From Pegoplata infirma (Eukaryota > Arthropoda > Insecta > Diptera > Anthomyiidae), in contig OY992536.1 of NCBI GenBank assembly GCA_963921195.1, positions 111,130,778 through 111,194,777 of the forward strand: 64,000 bases of DNA, given 5' to 3'. Made by a program: the position numbers and the translations under genes. Below the pieces are notes generated by a model. That model had not been told where the DNA came from, did not search any database, and worked only from the letters and a program-made list of their open reading frames with translations. Shown in pieces: positions 10,216 through 21,500 of the stretch; within the stretch, counting starts at the first letter, position 1; the number at the start of each line of letters is the position of its first letter.

Positions 10216-11110
10216 GGCCTTTAACATCGACAAGCATAATTTTAGCAAAAATTTGGTTAAAATTTTTTTTGGTACACTCATAGAAATATCTTAGTAGAAA
10301 AATTAGTAAACCCATTGTAGATCAAGTTTTACAGAATTTAACAAAAATCAATGTTGATATTACAAAATTCAATAGTAGTTGGAAAAAATTGTATAAAATA
10401 TAAGTACATCAAATGTGCAACACTGTTTTTGCTGATCGCCATTTGTAAATTTTTGTTGTCTTGTACAGAAGGGATGTTTCTCAAACAAAATCTTTTTTAT
10501 TAGAAAATATTTGGTGAGTAATTAAATATATTTGTTATTTAATGCATTATTGAAGCAATTTTTTATTTTTTTTAGCAATTTGTGATTTGGAATCTTTCTA
10601 AAAACTCCAGAAGCTAATCACGAAAAATGATTGCCGACAGCATAACAACAGCGAAATACATCACAGTCCAAGGAAACAAAAAAATATCATCTAAAAACAA
10701 AATAAGTTTTTGTGAAAATAATGAGTTAATGAAAACCACGAAAAAATATTCAATTAAATAAAATAACATTTACAACACAAATAGGAATTTCATTTTAATA
10801 AATAAAATTGCATGAATATACAAAACAAAACGAGTATGATTAACAAAAATACGAATAGAACCAACAAAAATTCGAGTTAATCAGCTTTTACAAAAACTGA
10901 CAACAATTAATGTTGAAATCAACATAAATATTTGTAGGGTCAAAATCAACAATGATTTCTGTTGAATTTACTACGATTTTCTTTGGGAATACAATGATTT
11001 TTGGTTGAGTGTATGAAAAAAATTTTACCAAGTAGGATTGCTCAATCTGACACAGATTTTTTTTTTCGTGTAGGATTGCTCGATCTGACACAGTTTTTTT
11101 TTTATGTGTA
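10216..11110 (-). repeat. Family A fragment A3 with nested family C insertion
   Basis: 10220-10274 and 11012-11073 together match the terminal part of copy A1 (7460-7573). They are split by a family C element. After the terminus the last ~37 bp are present a second time (11074-11110, gattgctcgatctgacacag...), a small tandem duplication of the end. Confidence 0.65.
10275..11011. mobile_element. Family C element with TA target duplication
   Basis: It begins cactcatagaaatatcttag and ends gatttttggttgagtg. TA is present on both sides (10273-10274 and 11012-11013). The uninterrupted site ggtatgaaaaaaattttac occurs at about 7511 in copy A1, which proves the insertion and the TA duplication. A second copy starts at 55557. 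It is non-coding. Confidence 0.75.
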
Positions 11111-11124
11111 CTAGACTTGTGCTT

Positions 11125-11254
11125 ATACCAAATTCGCATTCATTTTTTGAAACATGTTTAAGCACTTAAACATGTTTATGTACCTTAACAAGTTTAAATT
11201 TAAACATGTTTAAGTGGTTAAACATGTTTAAAAAAATGAATGCGAATTTGGTAT
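11125..11254. repeat. 130-bp palindromic MITE
   Basis: Inverted arms start ataccaaattcgcattcatt and end with its complement. Between them are four copies of acatgtttaa. A partial direct copy of the right half follows to about 11290. Confidence 0.65.
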
Positions 11255-11284
11255 AAACATGTTTAAAAAAATAATGCGAATACC

Positions 11285-11975
11285 ATATTAATCGTTCAAT
11301 TGAGTGAGCGCTCATTTTCGTTCATTTCAGATAAAAGACCTAGTTCGTTCATCTAGTTCAATCGCTCTTTTGGCTTTTTCGTTCAACAGTTCGTGAACGA
11401 ACTATTTTGATCATGTCTGTTGATCGTTCATCTAGTTCAAATCGGTCAATTTTCGTTTTCATTCAACAGTTCGTGATCAAATCATTTCGATCATGTCTGT
11501 TGATTTGGCTATCGCTCAAAAAATACAAAAATGTTGAATAAAAACTTTAATTAAAAAAAAAAAAACAAAAAAATATATCCAATTTTGTCAAAAAACATAA
11601 ATGATGAGAAAGCATGTCAAAAGAGAAGGAAAAAATAACGCCTAATGACAAAATTAACAAAAAAAAAAATTTAACGACCGAACTGAAAGATCAAAATGAA
11701 GAAATGACCAATTGAGCTAAATGAACGAAAAGACCTAAAGGTACCTACAGACGACGCAATATTATGTACAATATCCAACTATATTGATCGTGTGTGGGTT
11801 AGATTGACGATTGTACAATGGTCAATCTAACCCACACACGATCAATATAATTGAATATTGTACATAATATTGCGTCGTCTGTATTTACCTTAAAAGAGCG
11901 GAAATGAACGCACTAGATAAACCGCTCAGTTAAGTGAATAGTTCAATTGAACTAGTTCGTTCGTGAACGACACAA
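11285..11975. repeat. Element rich in gttcg/cgaac motifs
   Basis: The right end reads gaacgacacaactct after ttcgttcgt. The interior has many copies of cgttcatctagttca and cgttcaacagttcgtga, some in tandem (11330-11500). It is interrupted by the hairpin element at 11739-11891. The left boundary is uncertain. There is no coding capacity. Confidence 0.45.
11739..11891. mobile_element. 153-bp near-perfect hairpin element
   Basis: Two arms of about 70 bp are almost perfect inverted copies (for example gtgtgtgggttagattgac and gtcaatctaacccacacac) around a loop of gattgtacaatg. The whole unit is a MITE that could fold into one long RNA or DNA hairpin. Confidence 0.8.
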
Positions 11976-12474
11976 CTCTAATGTGTACTATAAAACAACA
12001 ATCACTTGACGATATGCGGAACAAAATGGAAAAAAAAACAATGTTGATGACAATTTCACACTAATATTTTTAAGACACAGCAACCCTAGACCAAACAACG
12101 AAGCGGCGCGAACGAACAATGTGAAAATTATTCTTGTGCAAAAGCCAATGTGCCGAAGTAGTGATTTATAAAAAAAAAATTAAATAAGTAAATTGTGCCC
12201 TAAACGTTAACAACAAAATAAAAATTGTTTAAAAAAATGATTTATAAATAACGTCACAATATTTTCAAAAATATTACATGTGAATTTTCTTATAATAAAA
12301 AAAAAAACTATAAATCAATTTCACAACGTTCGTAGATTGCATAAAGAACTGAAAAGAAGCACGCCACAAAAGAAAAAAAAAAGGCGAGCAAAAAAGCGTC
12401 TAGAAATATAATTTCTTAAAAAAAAAAAACTAAAAAGATATTTAAATATATTGCAAATTAAAAAAAATCCCAAA
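11976..12474 (+). promoter_or_regulatory. 5' flank and probable 5' UTR of Nup358
   Basis: This is the only stretch between the last upstream repeat and the start codon, so it should hold the core promoter and 5' UTR. I see no clear TATA box or initiator and cannot place the transcription start. The sequence is A-rich, especially 12160-12470, which fits a fly 5' UTR. Confidence 0.35.
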
Positions 12475-12546
12475 ATGTATAAGACTAAAAAAGAAGTGGA
12501 TGCCCATGTACGCACCGCATTGGCTAAAGTACGAACCGAGACAGAG
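12475..12546 (+). CDS. Nup358: Nup358 coding exon 1
   Basis: It encodes 24 residues starting MYKTKKEVDAHVRTALAKVR. The start context is CAAAATG, close to the fly consensus. The donor gag|gtaagt follows at 12547, and the exon ends in phase 0. The alternative, that translation starts inside exon 2, is unlikely because this exon supplies the conserved short N-terminal helix ahead of the TPR region. Confidence 0.9.
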
Positions 12547-15500
12547 GTAAGTCTAATTTATTTTTTTAAATACATACAAAAAATATGCATTTAACGTGAG
12601 ACTGCTTTTTCCCCATACTTAGGTAGTTTAAGGGAATGCATGTAGACATTTTGTATAATAGATAATACTAAATTTTCATTTAAACACAAAATATTAACAT
12701 GGTTAGCTGCAGCAGCTTCTATTTTATATTTCCCATACCAAAATATAAATTTAGTTGAGGTTATGTTTGACGCCTGTGTTTCGCAAACGTTATTCTCTTG
12801 ATGAGACGCGTGTACCGGCATTTTTCCTTTTGCATTGTTGTTGTTGTTTGTTATAAGTACGAGGAATTATGCTATCCACACAATACTAGGCAGTGTCAAC
12901 GCTTTAACTTTTCTTTTAATACACATTTTGCAATATAAGGACCACTGCATTTTAAAACTTAAACCCAAATTTTTATTAAATGAAATTTAATACAAAATCA
13001 AACAAAAAAAAACTCAGAATTCTAACCACTACGAACAAAGTTATACCCTTTTCCGGAAACCTCCCATTAAGGTTTTTATGGTAGTTTCTGTCACCTTTTA
13101 AGAGCAGGTGGTCCATCTACGTTTGAAATCTTGGTTGGTTTGGTCACACACATGTCCTGGGAGACCTTTTTTGTGCCCTTTAATTCTCTTTTAAAAAGAG
13201 CCCAATATCTTCACTGGCAGTTTGTTGGATTTGACTCTCTTGGCACAAAAACCACATTATTACCATTATACCACTCCAGTGCTTTTTGCTGTAGTGACAA
13301 GATACTAAATCGGACCAAAGTTAAGTGTATACATTATGATGACACAAGAATGGAAGAAGTTTCTTCTGCAAACACTCCTTGATATAAATTTCGCTGTTTA
13401 TAGAGCCAGATATCACAAATGACAGGCCTCTTTGGCCGCAGCTGTATGTAGCTTGCCATACTAGGAATTTTTTAGGGAATTTCGTTTGCTTTTTCGACCT
13501 ATATTTTTCCGCAACATTTCCTAGAACATCGGAAATATAAAATCCTTGACCAGGAAGCTGCGAAAAATCAGCCAGTACATATGTAAGTTTCTTTGTCAAT
13601 TACAGTTGTATTTTTGTATAAAATTTAATTTCAATTTTCGAGCTCTGGTTTTGGCCTTCAAATTTTTAAAAGCGTTTATATGGGGAACTTTGTAGGACTT
13701 TAGACCTACCTAACGTTTCACTTTACGTACAAAAAGTCCGAGCATTGGGCTAACCGAACTGTTTTTCTGCCAGATGCGTTAGGTGCTGTCTTAAGGATGC
13801 TTTTAACTTTATATGCCTTACCAATGTTAAGTTAACGAGTCGTTCCTGTTCCCGTCTTCCTTTCAATTGTTATGTGTTCCAGATACCTTTTTACCACTTT
13901 TGAAACTGTTTGGCGGCATGCATTAGTTTCTTTGACAATTTTTTTGTATATCCATGTTTGGTTTTGTTGCAAATATTTAATTATTTTTGAACGCACTTTT
14001 CTTTCATCGGTGACATGACATAATCCCCACGGACATAACCCTCATTTCCGTTATGGGGATTATGACCAAAAGGAATTCGGTCATAATCCCCATAACGGTA
14101 GTGGGGACTATGACCGAAAAAAAATTTGGACATAATCCCAAAAAAAATGGACATAATTCCCAGTTTTATGGGGACAATGACCACGTAAAAAGTGGACATA
14201 ATCCCCATTACAGGGATTATGTCTACTATACTAATAGGTCATAATCCCAATAATTATGTGAATTTTTTTTTTGTCTTAAAATTTTTCTGCGTCGCCGGCC
14301 TTTGGCCGGGCTTAGGGATTACAAACTCCATGCATTAAACCCACCCTCTCCGCAAAATAAAGGGATTATGAACGAAATTGTTTTGGACTTAGTCCCCATA
14401 ATATGAATGGGGGTTATAACCGAAAAACTTTAAAGTCGTAATCCCAACAGGGAAGGGACATAATCCCCATTGGGATTATGACCGTTTTTGAAATGGTCAT
14501 AGTCCCTACAACTAATATGGGGACTATGTCTGTAATGCATTGGGTCATAATCTCCATTTCCGTTATGGGGATAATGTCCGTGGGGATTATGTCCTGTCAC
14601 CTTTTTCATCGTCCATTGTGTAAAAAAATGCAAATTAAAACTCATGATGTAAATTAATTTATTTACTGACATATTTTTAAAAGGTAAACTGCCGAAAAAA
14701 AATATGAGAAGCTAAAGGCGCGTTTAGACGGGAGAGAAATCCCCTAGATTTAAAGTAAAACACAACTCTGTGGTAATATACTTTTGACTTTGTGTCAAAT
14801 CTCATTTCTTTAATACTTGTTTTTGCTTACTATTTTCATAATATTATTATTTGTTTTCGCACATTTAGTCAATAATTTGTAGATTGGAAACCGAATTAAA
14901 GTAAATAAAAAATATATATTAAAATTTTATTTGACATTCCAATTTTAAAAGTTACCACAGAGTTGTTTTTTACTTTAAATCTAGGGGAATTCTCTCTCGT
15001 CTAATCACGCCTTAAAGCTAAAGTTATAGGCAAAAATGTGTGTTAACATTTTTATGATCTCACTCCTTATGTACCATACATGGGAATTTTCAATAGGCAT
15101 TGAGTATTTTTTTTTTTACAAAAACTTTACATAACAGCACATGTTTTAGAATTTTTCTTAATCTTTTCCTTAAACTGAATGTAACACAATCAGATTCTTC
15201 ATTTTTGTGTAAGTTTAAAACTGTTGGGGGAAAAAATTAAAATTTTTTTATATTTTAAAATTTTTTGAGAGACAAGCTTTTTTTTTATAGTGTGAATTGT
15301 ATCAGATGCAGATACATTTTTACAAGGAAGATTATCAGAATCTGATTTTTTTTTCAAAGAAAAGTCTAAGATTCTATGACAATTTCCTGTTAAGACAGTT
15401 TTTATTATAGAAAAAGTCAAAGACTCTAAATCATATTTCCAAAGGAAAACGTTTCTCAGTCACTTTAGAAAATGATTCTATAAACATATTCATAAAACAC

Positions 15501-18500
15501 TTTTCCAAAAGAAAAGACTCTGATTGTAAAACATTTTCCCAGAATCTGAGATTCTGAAACATATAGGAAAAATAATTCACATTCTGAGACCTTTTTAAAA
15601 AGAAAACAAAAAAAAAAGTCATAGATTCTAAAATCTTTTTCCTAAAGAAAAACTCGGATTCTGAGAAAATTTTCCCATAGAAAAGGTCTAAGATTTTTAG
15701 ACATTTTTCCGATAAAAATGTTTCTAATTCTGAGAATTTTTTCCTATAGAAAGTCTCATATTCTAATAGAAAACGTCTCAGATTCTTCGACATTTTTCCC
15801 ATAGAAAAAGTCTCAGATTTGAAGCCTTTTTCAATACAAAAAGTCGCAGCTTGTGTCTCTGAGACATTTTTCCTATACACAACATCTTAGATTTTGAGAT
15901 AATTTTCCTTAAAAAAAAACTCGTTGATTCGTAAAAAATTATAAGATTCTGAGAAATTTTTTCTAGATTTTAAGAAAAATTCTCAGATTCAGAGACATTA
16001 TTCCTATAGAAAGTTCACAGATTCTAAAACATTTTTCATATAGAAAAGCCAAAGACTCTAAGAATTTTTTTTATAGAAAAAATCTCAAATTTTGAGACAT
16101 TTTTTAGATTCAGAGACATTATTCCTATAGAAAGTTCTCAGATTCTGAAACATTTTTATTATTTAGAAAATAATTTTTTATAGAAAAAGTCTTAGATTCT
16201 GAGAAAAAGGCTAATATCTTAAGACATTATTCTTATAGAAAAAGTCTTAAATTCTCAGACATTTTTCTTATAGAAAGTTTTAGATTCTAAGATATTTTTT
16301 TTTTTTATGAAATAGGCTCGTTCTGACACATTTTTCTAAAAGACAAAGACGCATTTTAATATTTGACTACAATTTACTTACAATTAGGTCCATTTTTTAT
16401 GTATATAAAGCTTCAGGTTCTAAGATATTTTTTCATTAGAATCTTAAGTTGAAAAGTTTCAAATTCTAAGAAAAAATGTTCAGATTTGGAGATTATTTTA
16501 ACAGAAAAATTTTTAATTTCAAAACATTTTTCTTAAAAAATTTTGGATTCTTGTTTTTTGAATTTTCTTAAGAAGTTTTTTAATATTGTACCTGTTATTT
16601 GATACCAAATCCTGAAATTTGGGGGGGGGGGCACTGTCATTTCGGGGCGGCCCCCTGTATACGCCACTGGTCCCTATACAAATCTTCCTCCCAATATTTA
16701 AATAAATCTCTCGATATTCATGAAAATAGAAAACATTTTATTACAATTTTAAATCAAATCTGTTTATAATTTAACCATTTTTGGACTTAGTACCCATAGA
16801 AAAATTTCGCCTAATATTCAGTTCAATCAGTCTATTGACAGCATATAGAATCCTATTTTACTCCAATTTTTGTTAAACCAACCTATGTTAACCTTTTTAA
16901 ACCATATTGCTAAAAAAACAAAATATAATATAAATGTTTCATTTGTAATTTTCTTCCCATTTAGCGTCATTTACGTAGTTTCACTATTGCAAAGCTCTAC
17001 TTCCGAGTCAACGAATTTAGTACTGCTGAGCAATATCTTTGTTCGTATTTAAGTGTTAAGGAGGATAATGATCAAGCCCATAAAATTCTTGGCCAATGTT
17101 ATCAACGATTGAAAAAGCATGACAAAGCTTTGCAATCATTTCAACGTTCATTGCAGTTAAATCCCAAACAAACAGACGTTTTGGCTGAAGTATGTCAATT
17201 GTTGTTGGAAGACAAAAACTTAAATAGCAACAAAGCAAAGTATTGGTGTGAATTGGCCGAATCGGAAAAAGTCCAACATGAGGCCGTATTCTCTTTACGT
17301 CTTAAACTCATGAATAAAGATAATATGGGTACCAATCAAGTGGAAGCATTGATACAAAGAGAAATCTCGTCTAGACCAAATGATGTACAATTGAGAGTTA
17401 GACTGGTACGCAATTATGTGGAGAAGAACCAAATACTAGATGCATTCAAATATGTCCATCAATTGGAGATGAGTCAAAAAGATGAGTTTGTAACTAGTAG
17501 TGAGTGGTACAATGTTGTATGGTTGGTTCTGAATAAATACGAACAAATGCCAAATACAAAAAAAGACTGGGATTTCTGGTTACTCTTGGCCATATGCTTA
17601 GAACGCCAGGTTTTGATATCATTCTCTTTGACAACTACTAATTCTTCAATAGTGGGTGGTGGCGTTACTGAAACAGCTAATTTGCTATTCAATTTGGATC
17701 AATATCTCTTTAAGATATCACAATTGTCGGATAAATTGTGTGCCCAAAAAGAACTGGTTGAGTTATTTTTGGATCATTATCGTGGCCAGCTATTATTGCA
17801 TGCCAGCTCATTGATTTTCAAACGTGAACTATTGCAAAATAAAAATAAGTGGAAGGAGACTGTACGAGCTGTTTTGCCACTGTTAGTATTAGCCTATCAA
17901 GTAGAAGCACCAGATAATAAAGAACCATGGATGAAACATTGTGATGAACAGGGTAAACAATTGATTGCTTTATGGCAGCGCGAGGGATCTTTTCGATGTG
18001 CACAGGTAAGTTATTTTTATATTTTATTGAGTAATTTTATTTAAAAAATGTAACGTTCTGATAACTGAAAGATTATATCCACACATTCATATTATAACAG
18101 CCCTAGTAAAATAGTGTTAAATTTTTGGATAAAATAAAGTTTAATTATATACTTAGGGAGTTCACATGGGTTTCGTATTTGTTGTATAATTGTATTGTAT
18201 CTATCTAAAAACAGGTTTGGTAAAACTTTAAATTAATAATACGACCCTTACACGATATGACGGTACAAGTGTAACACAATGTTTTAAATGCCAAGGATAC
18301 AACCACAAATCATCAGAGTGCAGAAATGAGGAAATATGCTACAAATGTCACGGTAACCACAAAAGCAAAGATTGCAAAAATGAAACGGTAAACAAATGTG
18401 TAAATTGCATAAAAGAAAATAAAAGGCTGAACTTAGGACTTGATGAAAATCATTGTACAAACAACAGGGCATTCCAGTTTATCAAAATAAACTAACATTG

Positions 18501-21500
18501 AAAATGAAAAGAATAGGTTTGACAGTTTAACAACCACAGAAAATATATGGAATATACACAAACATTCAAGGACTTTTAAACTTCGCCCAGTTGGAAATTA
18601 TAGTCGAAACTGTTAAACCAGAGTTTATATTGCTCTCTGAAACTCATATCACAAATAACATTGATGAAAAAGAATATGAAATAAAAGAATATGATAACTA
18701 TCCAACAATTTCGAATTCTTCGAAGACTGGAGGTGTAATATTATATATTAAAAAGCAATGGTATATAAATAAAATAAAGGAACATATAGTAGACTCAAAG
18801 CATTGGATTAGTGCCTATATGGCTAAACGAGAACATATCTCATTTATTATAGTAATTGTTTATAGATCACCAAGCTGTTCTAAATCCGAATTTTGTGATA
18901 CATTTCAAGAGTTCCTAGATGAAATTTGTGAAAAAAGCTGTGATATTTTAATAGCAGGAGATTTTAATATAGACTGGTATAAAGATTTTTATAAAGATAA
19001 ATTTGAAAGTGTTTTAAATGACAATGGGCTTAAACAAATTATAAGTGAATCAACCAGAATAACGCAAACCTCGAAAACATTAATAGACTACATAATAACG
19101 AACAATGAAATAATCTCGGCAAAAAATAATATAAACAATAAAATATCAGAACATGAATGCATAGACATTTTTATTGATTATGAAAGAAATTATCCTGAAA
19201 AACAAAATAAAGAAATAGAAATTTTTAAATACAATAAAAATAGTTTTAAAAATGAAATAAATTCAATATTACAATGTAATGAAATTATTAACCTTTAACT
19301 TACGAGGTGGTGGTAAATTTTACCCCAGAGCTGTTTTAATTTAATTTTCTAAGTATCTTCTCATACCGTAATCGTTATTATTCAGTTGAATTTTGAAAAA
19401 AAAAATGTTGAATTTTATTTTAAATAAACAAAAAATAATAAAAAAAAAAGTTTTATTATATTTTTTTAGTGCAATTTTAGAGGGTACAATTTCACCTCGT
19501 TAGTTAAAGGTTAATCTTAATGAATATGTCCATGATATTGATAGATGTTTTGAAAATACTATACGAAAATTTACAATAAAAAAGACAATAAATGGTTCAA
19601 TAGCGAACTCAGGCTTCTCAAACAAGAAAAAATAAACAAGTACCAAAAAGCTACCATAGAAAACACTAATGCAGCATGGAATAACTATGAATCAATAAGA
19701 AACATTTACAAAGTTAAAATTGAAAATGAAAAACAAAAATACATAAATAATAAAATAAATAACACAAGCAATCAAAAAGAAATGTGGAATCAAATAAAAG
19801 AATTAGCAATAAAGAAACCGAGAAATGTGATAAAAACTGTCATATTTAACCAAATAGAATATAAGGACAACTTAGATATAGCTGTTGTTATATGTATTTT
19901 AAATCTACTTTGTATTTCAACATTATTAATTTTTGATCATGTAGTTTTTGTTAATTGTGTTTTGTAAAATTAATTTTTTCCTCACTTCAAATATTTTCTT
20001 CAAATAAATAAAATCGTTTTTGGGATCTTTATAATTGTATTTGTGTTTTTAATAAATTAAATACAAAATATACAATAGGTTATGGGCCCAGATCCCATAG
20101 CGGTGTAAAAGATTTATAAAAGATAATTCAAAACGTATTGTTGGAAGCTGTTAAGAAAACAAAAAATTTTTTGAAGTATCCGGTTGTATTAATTGGTGAA
20201 TGCAAGAATTATGAATTCGTATGCTGGTAGAATCCCGTTGTTTAACGGAACCAATTATGGTACCTGGAAGGCGCAAATGGAAGCTGTATTACATAAAGCA
20301 AGATTGTTGAATATTGTGGTGGGTCTGGAAAAGAAACCAAAGGTAAAGAAACTTCCAGAAGCCCCAACAGCGGCGCAAACAGCAGAATACGACCAATCAA
20401 TAATAACTCTTCAAAAGTTCGTCGAAAAAGATATGGATGCGAGAGCAGAATTGTTGATGGCTTTAGAGCCGAATATTGTTACTATGGTCAAGAATTTTCA
20501 ATCTTCTTTTGAAATTTGGCAGTACCTTCAAGAAACGTATAATCGTATGTCGATGAGAAGAAAAATTGAATGTTACCGTAAGTTACTCAATATGAAAATG
20601 GGGGATAACCAGTCTATTTCACAGTTTTTAATTGATTTTGATGTGTGCATTTCATGTTTTTTCGAAATGGGTATTGATGTTGATGAGGATCTTGTTAGCG
20701 TTGTTTTGCTGGATGCATTACCAGAAAGATTTTCAGCGATAAAAGCGGCTGTAGATACTGCAAATGAGTTTCCAAAAATAAATGTTTTGAAGGCAAGATT
20801 ATTAGAACTCGGGGATAAGGAAGAAGAAACTCAAGATGCTGCTATGAAAGCTAAATCATTACCAAGAAATCGTCAAGAAAGAGGTAACAAAAGTAAGAAT
20901 AATCAAAATAATCAAGATCAAGGTACGTGTAAATCAAATTTTACTTTTAAATGTTTTCGATGCGGAAGGAAAGGTCATAAAGCGAAAGACTGTAAGACCA
21001 AAATGGAAAGCACAAAGTGCGTAAATGAAACAGCAATAACTACAACTGAAAATGCTTTGTCTGCTAGTTCAAATAAGATTTGGATTGTTGATAGTGGTGC
21101 CTCGTCCCACATGTGTACTCAAAAGGCTTGTTTTAGAAATATAGATACAAACTATAGCGGTAAAATACGATTAGTAGATGATAAAGAGTTAGATATAAAA
21201 GGCAATAACTGTGAAAGTAAATAGACATGAGGAGAAATTAGTTCTCAACAAAACTCTATTCGTCCCCGACTTACGTAGTAACTTAATATCGACTAGTAAA
21301 TTGACCGATAATGGCTGTAAAGTTATTATGGAAGGAAATAATGTACTTGTTTCAAGAAAAGGAAAAGATTTATTAGAAGGCTTCAAGAAAGATAGTATTT
21401 ATGTAGTAGAAGTGGTCCAAAACACTGACGGTACAGCGAACATGGTTAGAAAGTATGATGAAAGGGAAATGGAATTGTGGCATAAAAGGTATGGTCACTT

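Noticed and set aside
12321..12515. Minus-strand open frame over the first Nup358 exon
   Set aside because: A/T-rich, phenylalanine-rich, antisense to the confirmed start exon.
15431..15880. 149-residue open frame on the minus strand
   Set aside because: It is made of the degenerate agattctgagac minisatellite and has no other feature of a gene.
17474..17692. Minus-strand open frames opposite Nup358 exon 2
   Set aside because: Short, without domains, and opposite a confident coding exon.
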